This document shows positions 45,882 through 54,743 of a stretch of 64,000 nucleotides of DNA, piece after piece. The translations under genes and the position numbers were made by a program. The notes beneath the pieces are model-generated. The model had not been told where the DNA came from. It was given only the letters and a program-made list of their open reading frames with translations, and ran no database searches. The stretch spans positions 1,116,001-1,180,000 of the forward strand of contig JACPYL010000010.1 of the NCBI GenBank assembly GCA_016196065.1, in the 5' to 3' direction. Each line of letters starts with the position of its first letter. The first letter of the stretch is position 1. This DNA is from Acidobacteriota bacterium (lineage in GTDB: Bacteria > Acidobacteriota > Terriglobia > Terriglobales > Acidobacteriaceae).

Positions 45882-46436
45882 TCACATCTGATTTTGCACG
45901 GTGGCAGTCTGGCGCAAGTCCGTGATGGCTGCGTAAGATGCTCCCGGGATTAGCAATTGAATCACAGTATTGAACCGCCAATGATAAGGAAAGCCCACCG
46001 TCACTGCCGTGCTCACCGTAGGTTGGCCTGCAACAAACAGTCCCCGATCAATCGTGATCGTAAGGTCATCGGGGCAACCAGTAATGGTATAGGTCCAGAC
46101 CAGTCCAACGTTCGAAGGGGCCGCTGCCGATGCTTTGCAGGTTCCCTGATTTGCTAGAGGTAGGACACTGTCGGACGCCAACGAATTGAAGACGACATCC
46201 ACGACCGGTTGGAGCGAGTCCGGGTTCGAGATGGACGCATCCATATCGCCCGTCGGTTGACCAGCCGCTGCACTGGCTCCTGAGCGCGCCGCGTGTTCGA
46301 TCTTCTGCTTCACGTTATAAGCGCCACTGAAGTCGTAGATGCCGACGATGAATACCACCAACAACGGCAACACGATCGCGAACTCAAGCAACGCTGAACC
46401 GGCAGCATCGTGCCCGATCGCTTGGCAGCGTCGCAT
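45882..46436 (-). CDS. TadE-like minor pilin
   Basis: 184 residues. GSALLEFAIVLPLLVVFIVGIYDFSGAYN (about 13-41) is the TadE hydrophobic segment, with the conserved E before the membrane helix, followed by KQKIEHAARSGA. Its ATG directly follows the TAG of the upstream TadE-like gene with no bases between. Pseudopilin of a Tad/Flp system. Confidence 0.87.
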   Translation of the reverse strand: MRRCQAIGHDAAGSALLEFAIVLPLLVVFIVGIYDFSGAYNVKQKIEHAARSGASAAAGQPTGDMDASISNPDSLQPVVDVVFNSLASDSVLPLANQGTCKASAAAPSNVGLVWTYTITGCPDDLTITIDRGLFVAGQPTVSTAVTVGFPYHWRFNTVIQLLIPGASYAAITDLRQTATVQNQM

Positions 46437-46979
46437 CTAGTTCTCCATCCGGTTTTGCGCTTGTGCCTTCAAAACGATCTGCTGAAGATTCAGGGAAGTG
46501 AAGGGCAAGTTCATCTGGAACGGATACTGGAAACTCACAATCGATCCGCATTGCGGCACGGTTCCAGTGGGGTTCAAAACCACTGAGCGGCAGATAGTGA
46601 TGTTATTGCCGGTGGTCGAGCAATTCCCAGGCGGCGCGGGCAGGGGACATGAAATGACGGACGGAAAGTAGACTACGATCTGGCTTGGGTCGAGGCTGGA
46701 AGATCTCAGAACTGAAAAAACTGAATCTTGCACGGTGGTATCGCCAGGAAAATTGGTACTGCCCCACTGATCCGCGGGCTGGATACAGGTTCCACAGGTG
46801 GGACGCGCCGCAACCATCGCTCCTTGTTCCGCTGCATGGGTGATTGTCGAATAGATATTGAAGGCGCGGCCAAACCAGACAATTCCCATCAGGAACATGA
46901 AAACGAGCGGCAGAACCAGTGCCACTTCCGCGATTTCTGCGCCGTCCGTCCGTTCGAGTCTTTGCAGAATTCTCATCAT
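46437..46979 (-). CDS. TadE-like minor pilin
   Basis: 180 residues from the first of two adjacent ATG codons at 46979, preceded by AAGG; a frame to 47051 overlaps the upstream gene. GAEIAEVALVLPLVFMFLMGIVWFGRAFN is the TadE segment, with ITHAAEQGAMVAARP after it. It has a longer Cys-containing extracytoplasmic part than the next copy. Confidence 0.87.
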   Translation of the reverse strand: MMRILQRLERTDGAEIAEVALVLPLVFMFLMGIVWFGRAFNIYSTITHAAEQGAMVAARPTCGTCIQPADQWGSTNFPGDTTVQDSVFSVLRSSSLDPSQIVVYFPSVISCPLPAPPGNCSTTGNNITICRSVVLNPTGTVPQCGSIVSFQYPFQMNLPFTSLNLQQIVLKAQAQNRMEN

Positions 46980-46986
46980 CACTACC

Positions 46987-47511
46987 TTAGAACTTACCGG
47001 TTGCCTTCCCAACACCAAGTAGCAAAACCGTAAACGCCATCGCCACTCCAAACGGAATTTTCGTGGACTGCGTACTATCCAGCGATACTTCCGATCCGGG
47101 CATCCGCAATTGAAAAAAAGCCTCCAATATGCCGACGATGTTGCGTAACGTCGCCAGCAGCCGACCCTTCCAAATTACTACCGCCAGCGCCATCACCCCT
47201 GCAACCAGCACCGTTCCCATCAGGACATTGACGAGTTGTCCGGGCCCGAGGCAAGCGCCGAGGGCTCCAGCCAGCTTCCAGTCCCCGGCCCCCAAGCTTC
47301 GCAGCAGAACGAAGGGTAGAAGCAAAAGCAGGCCAAGTGCGGATCCCAGAAGAGCATTCTTGATGCCTTCCCACCCGAACAAGATTGCATTAGTCCCGAT
47401 TCCTGCAACCAAGCCGGATACGGTCAACCAGTTGGGGATTCGCCGGTAGCGCCCGTCCAAAATGCCCGCGCAAATCGCCGTCAGTACAGCCGGAATCCAG
47501 GGGCCAAGCAT
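46987..47511 (-). CDS. Prepilin peptidase, TadV/CpaA-type
   Basis: 174 residues, five to six membrane segments. The A24 aspartyl peptidase motifs are D-x4-RIPN (DGRYRRIPN, about 19-27) and GAGDWK (about 74-79), the two catalytic Asp. It would cleave prepilins such as TadE or Flp pilin at the inner membrane. First gene of the Tad operon. A CAGTTCTC repeat lies directly upstream of its ATG. Confidence 0.87.
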   Translation of the reverse strand: MLGPWIPAVLTAICAGILDGRYRRIPNWLTVSGLVAGIGTNAILFGWEGIKNALLGSALGLLLLLPFVLLRSLGAGDWKLAGALGACLGPGQLVNVLMGTVLVAGVMALAVVIWKGRLLATLRNIVGILEAFFQLRMPGSEVSLDSTQSTKIPFGVAMAFTVLLLGVGKATGKF

Positions 47512-47512
47512 C

Positions 47513-47535
47513 GGTTCTCAGTTCTCAGTTCCCAG
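47513..47535. repeat. CAGTTCTC repeat upstream of tadV-like gene
   Basis: GGTTCTCAGTTCTCAGTTCC starts one base before the ATG of the prepilin peptidase gene (minus strand), the same position as the repeat before the tauE-like gene. A further degenerate copy is at 47691-47717. Confidence 0.65.
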
Positions 47536-47690
47536 AAAAACCCGCTGCGAGCTTGAAACCCGCAGCCAATCGGCTACCTGCAAGCTTACTTTGGGTACTT
47601 TAGGGCTTTTGGGAGGCTAAGACAAGTTTTCAGTGAGGGGGGATGTCCGCGGTTCCACGTCCTCAGAAAGCCGCACAGCGCGGCAAGTCC

Positions 47691-47717
47691 GAGAACGGGG
47701 AACCGGGAACTGAGAGC
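47691..47717. repeat. GAGAAC repeat downstream of S41 protease gene
   Basis: GAGAACGGGGAACCGGGAAC followed by TGAGAGC, a degenerate copy of the GAGAACTGAGAAC family, near-inverted to 47513-47535. Confidence 0.6.
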
Positions 47718-47719
47718 AG

Positions 47720-49321
47720 CTATCTGGAAACCGGGCTGGGCATGTTCCGCTCAGCGATGATCTTCTTGGCATTGTCCGCCAGAGCGCGTGCCTGCGGAAG
47801 AAGATCCAGGGCTTTGATCACTTCCGGATCGGTTTCCGCCCTGACTTTCAGCCCTTCTTCCTGACCGAAGGAATCGACGAACAACTCGCTCTTGATGTTG
47901 GAACGCAGCCAGTCGTGGCTTTCAATCAGTTCGCCTTCGGTGAACGCAATTTTTTCTTCGTCGAGGAACTTGCGGAAGTCCTGTAATACGGCATCGTCCA
48001 CTTCAAACCCTTGCGTGACTTTATGGCTGGTCACGTAGTGCTTGGCGAAATTGAAAAATGCGTAGTGCTGCAGCAAAGTGTCCTGAAACTTGTTGGACTT
48101 GACCGCCGGCAGCTTTACATCCGGCAAGATCCCGCCGCCACCGTAGACCGTACGGCCGCTGTCGGTGAGCTTCACTTCGTGGTTTGCGTTATTTTCTTCT
48201 TTGTCACGCGCGTAGTAATAGTCGTAAAGCGAGAGATTGGAGTAGTCGCGCTGGATCAGGCGTCCGCTCGGGGTGTAGTAGCGGGCGGTAGTCAGTGCCA
48301 GTCCAGTATTTTCCGCGAGCGGATACACCGTCTGCACCAAACCCTTGCCGAAGGTCGTTTCTCCCACAATGAGTCCGCGATCGTGATCCTGAATCGCGCC
48401 GGCCACGATCTCCGCAGCCGATGCCGTGCCGCGATTGACCAGCACCACCAGCGGATAGTCTTTGCCGCCGTTGCCATGGGCTGCCGTGTATCGCTTCTCG
48501 GGTGACGATCGGCCGTGGTGCGAGACGATCAGTTGTCCCTTCTTCAGGAACTTGTCAGCCACGCCCACGCCCTCGCTCAAGAGGCCGCCGGGATTTTGAC
48601 GGAGATCGAGGATCAGGCCTTTGACGTCTCCCATTTCTTCCAGTGCTGCGGCCACTTCCCGTTCCGTGGTTTCCTGAAACCCGGAAACGTGCATGTATCC
48701 GATGCCGGGCTTGATCATGAAATGCAAGTCGACGCTGTAACGCGGAATTTCATCGCGGACGACTGCGAATTCGAGTGGATGGTCCGCGCCTTCGCGGAGC
48801 ATGGTGATCCGAACGGTCGTCCCTTTCGGTCCTTTGAGCAGGTCAGCGACGTCGGAGGTGGTCATGTTGTCGGTGGCCTTGCCATCGACGGCAGCGATGA
48901 TGTCGCCCGGATGAATGCCCGCGCGGTAGGCCGGGGTGCCGGCAAACGGGGCGATCACAATGACCTTGTTGTTACGGGGGCCGACCGTCATCCCTACGCC
49001 GTAATACTTGCCGCGCTGTTCTTCGCGGAGCAGGGAATAGGATTTCGGATCAAAAAAGTTCGAATGCGGATCGAGCGAATGCAGCATCCCCGGGATCGCG
49101 CCGTTATAAATGGCTTTGTCCGCGCTCACCGGTTCGGCGTAGTTTTCCTCCACCGCTTCATACACTTGGGTGAACTGCTTGTAGCTCTCGCGGACGTCCG
49201 AATCACTGCTGGGAGTGGTTGCGGGCGGGCTAACCCGTTGCGCAAATACCATGCCAAGCAGGCCGAATACAGCGAGGATGAATACGACGAGGAACAGTGA
49301 ACGACGCGAACTACCAGCCAT
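47720..49321 (-). CDS. S41-family C-terminal processing protease
   Basis: About 533 residues from the ATG at 49321 (MAGSSRRSLF), with AAGGA nine bases upstream; the frame upstream to 49462 is not family-like. A single membrane anchor (about 7-27) is followed by a PDZ domain (YYGVGMTVG, AGIHPGDIIAAVDG) and the S41 core with catalytic Ser in GTASAAE (about 300) and Lys in FGKGLVQ (about 326). Periplasmic tail-specific protease. The C-terminal 150 residues are extra helical sequence. Confidence 0.92.
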   Translation of the reverse strand: MAGSSRRSLFLVVFILAVFGLLGMVFAQRVSPPATTPSSDSDVRESYKQFTQVYEAVEENYAEPVSADKAIYNGAIPGMLHSLDPHSNFFDPKSYSLLREEQRGKYYGVGMTVGPRNNKVIVIAPFAGTPAYRAGIHPGDIIAAVDGKATDNMTTSDVADLLKGPKGTTVRITMLREGADHPLEFAVVRDEIPRYSVDLHFMIKPGIGYMHVSGFQETTEREVAAALEEMGDVKGLILDLRQNPGGLLSEGVGVADKFLKKGQLIVSHHGRSSPEKRYTAAHGNGGKDYPLVVLVNRGTASAAEIVAGAIQDHDRGLIVGETTFGKGLVQTVYPLAENTGLALTTARYYTPSGRLIQRDYSNLSLYDYYYARDKEENNANHEVKLTDSGRTVYGGGGILPDVKLPAVKSNKFQDTLLQHYAFFNFAKHYVTSHKVTQGFEVDDAVLQDFRKFLDEEKIAFTEGELIESHDWLRSNIKSELFVDSFGQEEGLKVRAETDPEVIKALDLLPQARALADNAKKIIAERNMPSPVSR

Positions 49322-49511
49322 TTTTCGAGATCCTTGGGCAGGGAGATGTGGAGGGATCCTGCCGCATCTGAGCGCAGTATAGCACGCAAAAACGCCTACC
49401 TGATTAGACGCAAGATTCGCCCTAGAGTTACCTGAGTCCCGCAACTTAGGGGCAAATAACACCCGTAGACATCGTGGAATAGTCCTTTTCGATTGGACGG
49501 TCCGGTGTCAA

Positions 49512-50408
49512 CTAGAAGAACCGCGTCACGCCTTCTTCGAGGACGACCACTTTGTCTTTCACGCCGGCGTGTTCGGCTTCCTGCGCCAGCAATTCCAATG
49601 GCTCGTCCACCGGTTCGTGGGACAGCCGGAAGGTTCCATAGTGCATAGGAACCATCCAGCGGGACTTCAGGTCGAGGAAGGCCCGCATGGCGTCCGCCGG
49701 GTCGGTGTGGACATTGCGAAATTGTTCAGGGTTATAGGCGCCGATCGGAAGCAATGCCAACTCCGGAGCGAGGCGCTGCCCAATTTCGCGAAAACCTGAG
49801 AAGTAGGCTGTATCGCCAGCGTGATAGACGGAATGCTTGCCGTCGCGAAGAACGTACCCGCCATAGCCACGATGCGAGTCCTTAATGATGCGCGCTCCCC
49901 AATGGCGCGATGGCACGTGCGTGATATCGAGTCCGCGGTGGCGGTAGGTATTCCACCACTCCAGTTCTACAATGTCCTCGAACCCGAGATCCGAGACGAG
50001 ATCGAACACGTGGTGCGGAATGACCAGAGTGGGGGATTTTCCGCGTTGCTGCCGAGTCTGCCGCGCAATCGTCCGCAGGGAATGCCGGTGCAAATGATCG
50101 AAATGCGCGTGCGTGACAAGTATTACGTCGACCGGAGGCAGGTCGCGCATGTGCAATCCAGGTTTCCGGATACGTTTTAGCAAGAACAGCCAGCGCGCGA
50201 AGTTTGGATCAATGACGACGCTCTGTCCGCCGATCTGCAGAAAAAAGCTGGAGTGTCCTATAAACGTAAGTCCCAGTTCACCATTGGTTGCGAGCTGCGG
50301 GATGTGAGTCTGTCCGGAGCGCGGCGTGACCGCGGAGTGGCGCACGAGTCGCGTAAACTCGCTGGCTCGTTTGCGCAGTGCGGGATTGTTGAGTGACGCC
50401 TTTAACAT
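49512..50408 (-). CDS. MBL-fold metallohydrolase (UlaG / NAPE-PLD-like)
   Basis: 298 residues. VTHAHFDHLH (about 97-106) is the HxHxDH zinc motif; LTFIGHSSFFLQI, VPSRHWGAR and YHAGDTAYF supply the other ligands. The layout resembles NAPE-PLD-like or UlaG-like hydrolases of phosphodiesters or lactones. No signal peptide. The substrate is not predictable. Divergent from the dehydrogenase gene. Confidence 0.88.
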   Translation of the reverse strand: MLKASLNNPALRKRASEFTRLVRHSAVTPRSGQTHIPQLATNGELGLTFIGHSSFFLQIGGQSVVIDPNFARWLFLLKRIRKPGLHMRDLPPVDVILVTHAHFDHLHRHSLRTIARQTRQQRGKSPTLVIPHHVFDLVSDLGFEDIVELEWWNTYRHRGLDITHVPSRHWGARIIKDSHRGYGGYVLRDGKHSVYHAGDTAYFSGFREIGQRLAPELALLPIGAYNPEQFRNVHTDPADAMRAFLDLKSRWMVPMHYGTFRLSHEPVDEPLELLAQEAEHAGVKDKVVVLEEGVTRFF

Positions 50409-50605
50409 TCTCTTGTGTTCACGCTGTACAAAGTACGACTTCCTGCCAACCGCATCGATTGCATCTCCTTATGAGATGCCGCGTTTCGAGCCTCGATGCT
50501 ACTTCTTCTTCGGGACTGATGATTTCAGTGTAGAACAACCGGATTGTCTTGACCGTAACTTTCCTGGTCATATCTAATTCGAATGTTCATCAGGAGAAAA
50601 GTGGA

Positions 50606-51490
50606 ATGCGCGTTGCCTTTTTGGGAATGGGAATCATGGGACGGCCGATGGCCGCGAACCTTGTCAAAGCAGGACACGAAGTCAGCATCTGGAACCGGAG
50701 CGCCAACCCGGAGAAAGACATTGCTGGTGCCCGAACCGCGTCGACTCCGTCGGATGCTGCGCGTGGTGCGGAAGTCGTGTGGATGTGCGTGTCGGATACG
50801 AAGGCGGTGGAAAATGTGCTGTTCGGCCCGAGCGGCGTAGAAGAGTCGCTTGCCGAAGGAATGATCATCGCGGACTCGAGCACGATATCTCCATCGGCCA
50901 CGCTGCGTTTTGCCGAGCGCGTGAAGAGACGCGGTGTTCACTACGTCGATGCTCCTGTGACCGGTTCGAAAATTGCCGCGGAAGGCGGCGCCCTGATCTT
51001 CATGGCCGGAGGGGAAGAGTCTGTCCTAGCAACCCTCGCCCCGCTATTTCAATCGATGGGAAAACAGGTATTCCCGATGGGCGACACTGGAAAAGGCCAA
51101 GCCACCAAACTCGCGATGAACCTCCAGATTGCGCTGATCTATGAAGGATTCGCTGAAGCCCTCACACTCGCGACCAAGCTGGGCGTTGACATCGCCCGCC
51201 TGCTGCCGCTGATTCAAGCCTCCATGATTCGATCCGGCGTCGTCGACTACAAGGCGCCCTTCATCATGAAGCGCGATTTCTCTCCGAACTTCCCTTTGCG
51301 CCTCATGCTGAAAGACATTCACCTCACGCTCGATGCCGCCAAAGAAGCGCGGGTTCGTTTGCCGGGACTGGAAGCCGTCGAAGAGGTTTACGATCTCGCT
51401 GCCGAGGAGGGTCATCAGGATCTCGACTACGCCGCGACCTTAACGTTGCTGGAAAAATGGGCGGGCGTGGAAGTCAAGGCTGGTGTCTAA
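50606..51490 (+). CDS. Beta-hydroxyacid dehydrogenase (3-hydroxyisobutyrate dehydrogenase-like)
   Basis: 294 residues from the ATG at 50606, AGGAG nine bases upstream. The NAD(P) loop FLGMGIMGRPMAANL (4-18), the substrate motif DAPVTGSKIAAEGG and the catalytic Lys in GQATKLAMN mark the family that includes 3-hydroxyisobutyrate, tartronate semialdehyde and gamma-hydroxybutyrate dehydrogenases. The FMGRPMA start and later EGFAEAL fit the GLYR-like short-chain succinic semialdehyde reductases, but substrate is open. Stand-alone gene. Confidence 0.88.
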   Translation: MRVAFLGMGIMGRPMAANLVKAGHEVSIWNRSANPEKDIAGARTASTPSDAARGAEVVWMCVSDTKAVENVLFGPSGVEESLAEGMIIADSSTISPSATLRFAERVKRRGVHYVDAPVTGSKIAAEGGALIFMAGGEESVLATLAPLFQSMGKQVFPMGDTGKGQATKLAMNLQIALIYEGFAEALTLATKLGVDIARLLPLIQASMIRSGVVDYKAPFIMKRDFSPNFPLRLMLKDIHLTLDAAKEARVRLPGLEAVEEVYDLAAEEGHQDLDYAATLTLLEKWAGVEVKAGV

Positions 51491-51613
51491 GAAGGAAAAG
51501 GATTGGGCTTTCAAGCGCTGGAAGTTGGCGCTATAGGCAAGTGCACTTCAGCGTAACGACCGGGTACGGTTTGTCGATTTCACCCACCGCTGGAGTGGCT
51601 TTCGAGTTCTGAC

Positions 51614-52033
51614 TTACTGCTTCGCGAACGCCCGGATGTAGTGCACCAGATTCCAGATGTCATCATCTTTGGCGCGGTCGCCTTCAAGCGGCATGTCGCC
51701 TTTGCCTTTGCGGATGATGTAGAAGAGCTCTCCGTCGGTGCGATCTTTCATGGCGTCCGGCTTGGTGAAGTCGGTGACGTTCTTGATGTCCGCGGCCATG
51801 TCGCCTTTGGCATCGCCTTTTTCACCGTGGCACATCGCGCAATCCAATGCATACATCTTTTTGGCTTTTGCCGTGCCCTCGGGGCTTGCTTTGACCGGGT
51901 TCTCTTTCTGGGCCGCTTCGGGCGGAATCTTGTACTCGGCGGGTGTTTTGGGAGTAGTCGGGGCTTGCTGCGTCTGCACGACGACAGCGAAGACCAAGAG
52001 GACGAAGCTGATCAGAATACTTCTTTTCAACAC
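51614..52033 (-). CDS. Cytochrome c, class I
   Basis: 139 residues with a signal peptide (about 1-21). The heme motif CAMCHG has Cys65, Cys68 and His69, and KGDMPLEGD supplies Met114 as likely sixth ligand. Small periplasmic electron carrier. No operon partner in this direction. The TadV-like or other genes give no hint of its oxidase partner. Confidence 0.9.
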   Translation of the reverse strand: MLKRSILISFVLLVFAVVVQTQQAPTTPKTPAEYKIPPEAAQKENPVKASPEGTAKAKKMYALDCAMCHGEKGDAKGDMAADIKNVTDFTKPDAMKDRTDGELFYIIRKGKGDMPLEGDRAKDDDIWNLVHYIRAFAKQ

Positions 52034-52144
52034 GACAACCTCCTTACCAGAAGCTCGGTTGAAAAACGCTACAACGGCATTCTACATGTCCCAAACCAGC
52101 TGAGAAGTGACAGCCATCACATGTGATGCCTTCTCTGGCCGTGA

Positions 52145-52190
52145 GCCGCTTTGCGGCGCCAGATTACAGCCCACGGCGCAAGCCGTGGGT
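52145..52190 (+). repeat. REP-like palindromic module, left copy
   Basis: GCCGC-TTT-GCGGC (52145-52157), three bases, then AGATTACAGCCCACGGC with GCAA loop and GCCGTGGG. Two stacked palindromes; the right copy at 52385 is its inverted complement. Confidence 0.8.
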
Positions 52191-52203
52191 CAGCATCGGG
52201 GCA

Positions 52204-52362
52204 TCAAGCAGCCCGGCAGGGGCGAAAGAAAGGGCCAACGTAAGCAAAGAGATCGGTACGGATTTCGTCGGTGATGAGAGGACGACGGGCCTTCGTGCTG
52301 AAGATGTCGTGGACCACAACATTGCCGGCAGTGTGTGCCAAGTTTCTTGCGCCCCGTTGGGC
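52204..52362 (-). pseudogene. Remnant of IS200/REP-associated transposase (RAYT-like)
   Basis: On the minus strand one frame reads GNVVVHDIFSTKARRPLIT, then DEIRTDLFAYV and a stop at 52204. It resembles the N terminus of Y1 (IS200/RAYT) transposases (HLVFSTKNR-type start), but only about 50 residues are left; the His-x-His catalytic motif and the Tyr helix are missing. It lies exactly between the two inverted REP-like modules. Confidence 0.65.
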
Positions 52363-52384
52363 TCTTCATATCTCTGCTATCGAC

Positions 52385-52429
52385 CCCACGGCTAGCGCCG
52401 TGGGCTGTAATCTTGCGCCGCTTTGCGGC
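52385..52429 (-). repeat. REP-like palindromic module, right copy
   Basis: CCCACGGC-TAGC-GCCGTGGGCTGTAATCT (52385-52413), three bases, then GCCGC-TTT-GCGGC (52417-52429), the inverted complement of the module at 52145. About 200 bases separate them. Confidence 0.8.
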
Positions 52430-52764
52430 TTCAGCCTGATGCGCCCTTGCGCGATCTCGTCCGACGCACTGGCTGTGGTGGGCGGTGCCGCCCGTGCATT
52501 GCTGGTGTCACTAACAGACCCTAAGAGAATCGTTTCAAAGTGGATGTGATTTGGGATAGGGCGCTTTGTGACAAACCTGAAACCACTCTTCCGATGTGAT
52601 CTGTCGATGCCATCTGTAATTTTCCAGGTTGGCGGATACCAGTCCAATTCGTGAAGATTACGCTGGTAACTCCTTTGTCCTGCCGGGATTACACAAGTAT
52701 TACAGTGCTTCCGGGCTTCCCCTGCTATGTTCCTAGCAGTGAATCTTAGTGGGGAGCAGCCAGC

Positions 52765-53691
52765 ATGAATTCAAGTCCTGAAGTTGGTGTGGGCGTTGAT
52801 ATGGATAGAGAACACCAGAGCGAGGCGGGTATTAATTGGGGTACCGCAATCGCAATGGCATTTTTCCACGTAGGCGCGATCGCCGCTTTGTTCTTTTTCA
52901 CTTGGAAGGCGCTCTTCGTCGCGATGTTCCTGTGGTGGATTTCCGGGAGCCTCGGCATTGGGATGAGCTATCACCGGCTGTTGACCCATCGGGGATACAA
53001 GACTCCGAAGTGGGTGGAATATTTTCTGACCTGGTGCGCGACGCTGGCGCTCGAAGGTGGACCGATTTTCTGGGTTGCGACCCATCGCATTCATCACCAA
53101 TTTTCTGACGAGCACGGCGATCCGCATTCTCCCAACGACGGCAAGTGGTGGTCGCACATGGGATGGATTCTGACTGGCCGCTCGATGCACCACGACACGA
53201 CCACTCTTTCCCGCTACGTGCCGGATCTGACCAAAGATAAAGTCCATGTCTGGTTGACCAAGTATCACTACACTTCGAACATCATTGTGGCAGTGATCCT
53301 GTACGCGATCGGCGGACTGCCGTTCCTGTTCTGGGGCGTTTTCATGCGCGTCGTCGTAGGGCTGCACGCGACCTGGATGGTCAACTCGGTTACGCACATG
53401 TGGGGATCGCGCCGCTTCGCAACCAAAGACCTTTCGACCAACAATTTCGTGGTCGCGCTGATGACGTTCGGCGAAGGCTGGCATAACAATCACCACGCGC
53501 ATCCGGTCTCCGCGCGTCATGGCCTGACCTGGTACGAAATTGATCTCAACTGGTACGGCATCTGGGCGCTGAAGAAACTCGGATTGGCCCGGCACATCTA
53601 CAAGATCAATCTCGATAACCTGCCTCCGAAGCCGGCCCTGACTCGCGACCTCAATGCAGCCAGTCTCGCAGCCGCCGCCGGGAACGACTAG
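52765..53691 (+). CDS. Fatty acid (acyl-CoA-type) desaturase
   Basis: 308 residues with four or so membrane segments and the three His boxes HRLLTH, HRIHHQ and HNNHH ([12 protein letters not shown]), binding a di-iron centre. Delta-9-type acyl desaturases of membrane lipids have this layout. Integral inner-membrane enzyme with cytosolic active site; an electron donor is not encoded next door. GGGGAG lies before the ATG. Confidence 0.93.
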   Translation: MNSSPEVGVGVDMDREHQSEAGINWGTAIAMAFFHVGAIAALFFFTWKALFVAMFLWWISGSLGIGMSYHRLLTHRGYKTPKWVEYFLTWCATLALEGGPIFWVATHRIHHQFSDEHGDPHSPNDGKWWSHMGWILTGRSMHHDTTTLSRYVPDLTKDKVHVWLTKYHYTSNIIVAVILYAIGGLPFLFWGVFMRVVVGLHATWMVNSVTHMWGSRRFATKDLSTNNFVVALMTFGEGWHNNHHAHPVSARHGLTWYEIDLNWYGIWALKKLGLARHIYKINLDNLPPKPALTRDLNAASLAAAAGND

Positions 53692-53698
53692 GGAATCG

Positions 53699-53807
53699 GG
53701 TGTCAGGTCTCAGCTGTTAGGTGGCAGGAAAACCTGCCGCCCCCAGCTCTTTCCAAATCGATTGACGGATGCGTGTGCCTTCCTCGAGTTTCCTGAGACC
53801 TGACACC
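53699..53807. repeat. 15-base inverted repeat between desaturase and histidine kinase genes
   Basis: GGTGTCAGGTCTCAG (53699-53713) and CTGAGACCTGACACC (53793-53807) are exact inverse complements about 80 bases apart, followed by extra ACACCTGACACCTG copies to 53817. Could form a long stem or be dispersed repeats. Confidence 0.75.
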
Positions 53808-53834
53808 TGACACCTGCTCTTCTACAATCTCCTT

Positions 53835-54743
53835 GTGCGGATTATCTCGCGGCAAAGGGCGATCTATTTTGCGATCACGCTGGGCGTTTGCCTGGTGGTG
53901 GCGGCCACTGCGCTCAACGTGGGCTGGATCATCCTCAACTGGCGCGAGGGGATCAAACTCTTTCTAGGAGCAATCCTTTTTCTCGGAATCATTGCCGGAC
54001 TTGTGTTGAATACAATTTTTCTGGTCCGCGAGATTCGCCGCAATGAACAGCACGACAGCTTTATCAACGCGGTGACTCACGAACTGAAGACGCCAATCGC
54101 GTCCATCCGGCTCTACCTTCAGACTCTGCAACGCCGCGAAGTGGATGCGGAACAGCGCCGCGAGTTTTATCAGTCGATGCTGCTCGATACCGAACGCCTG
54201 ATGCACACAGTCGAGCAGGTTCTGAAAGCCGGAGAGGCCGCGCAGCGTAAGCGTCCCGCTCATCTGTCTCCGCTGGAGTTCAATGGGCTGGTGCGGGAGT
54301 GTATCGATCTTGCTCGATCCCGGCATCACTTGCAGCCCGAGGCTCTTGAATATAGGGAGTCGCTGAATGGAACGGGATCAGCCGAAGTAGAAGGCGATCC
54401 AGAGGAATTGCGGACGGCCGTTTCCAACCTGCTCGACAATGCAGTGAAGTATTCGCCCGACGTCGTTCAGATTGCCGTCGAATTGGAGGTGCCCGATGCT
54501 GACCACGTCGTGTTGCGCGTACGCGATCATGGCGTCGGCATCCCGCAGCATGAACTGAAACGCATCTTCAAACGGTTTTACCGGGTGGCGCAGCGTTCGC
54601 GGTCGCGGGTGAAGGGCACAGGGCTCGGCCTGTTCATCGTGCGAGCGATCGCCCGCAGGCATGGTGGAAAAGTGTTTGCGCAAAGCGAAGGGCTGGGGAA
54701 GGGAACAACCGTGACTCTCGAATTGCCCCGGAGGGCGGCATGA
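53835..54743 (+). CDS. Sensor histidine kinase, two-transmembrane
   Basis: 302 residues from GTG at 53835. Two membrane helices (about 10-35 and 42-65) with almost no periplasmic loop, then DHp with His82 (THELKTPIAS) and a HATPase domain (NLLDNAVKY, DHGVGIP, GTGLGLFIVRAI). No PAS or HAMP sensor, so it may sense the membrane or an interacting protein. Overlaps the response regulator by 4 bases. Confidence 0.93.
   Translation: MRIISRQRAIYFAITLGVCLVVAATALNVGWIILNWREGIKLFLGAILFLGIIAGLVLNTIFLVREIRRNEQHDSFINAVTHELKTPIASIRLYLQTLQRREVDAEQRREFYQSMLLDTERLMHTVEQVLKAGEAAQRKRPAHLSPLEFNGLVRECIDLARSRHHLQPEALEYRESLNGTGSAEVEGDPEELRTAVSNLLDNAVKYSPDVVQIAVELEVPDADHVVLRVRDHGVGIPQHELKRIFKRFYRVAQRSRSRVKGTGLGLFIVRAIARRHGGKVFAQSEGLGKGTTVTLELPRRAA

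Larger units (their letters stand above)
52034..52764. other. Intergenic region with REP-like palindromes
   Basis: 731 bases without an intact gene. It holds an inverted pair of palindromic modules and an IS200-type transposase remnant (see the separate entries) and the promoter for the desaturase gene. ATTACAAG... near 52690 is AT-richer, but no consensus promoter was certain. Confidence 0.6.

Noticed and set aside
52271-52549. Short open frames within the REP region as real genes
   Set aside because: They cross the palindromic modules and the transposase remnant, with no ribosome site or family likeness.
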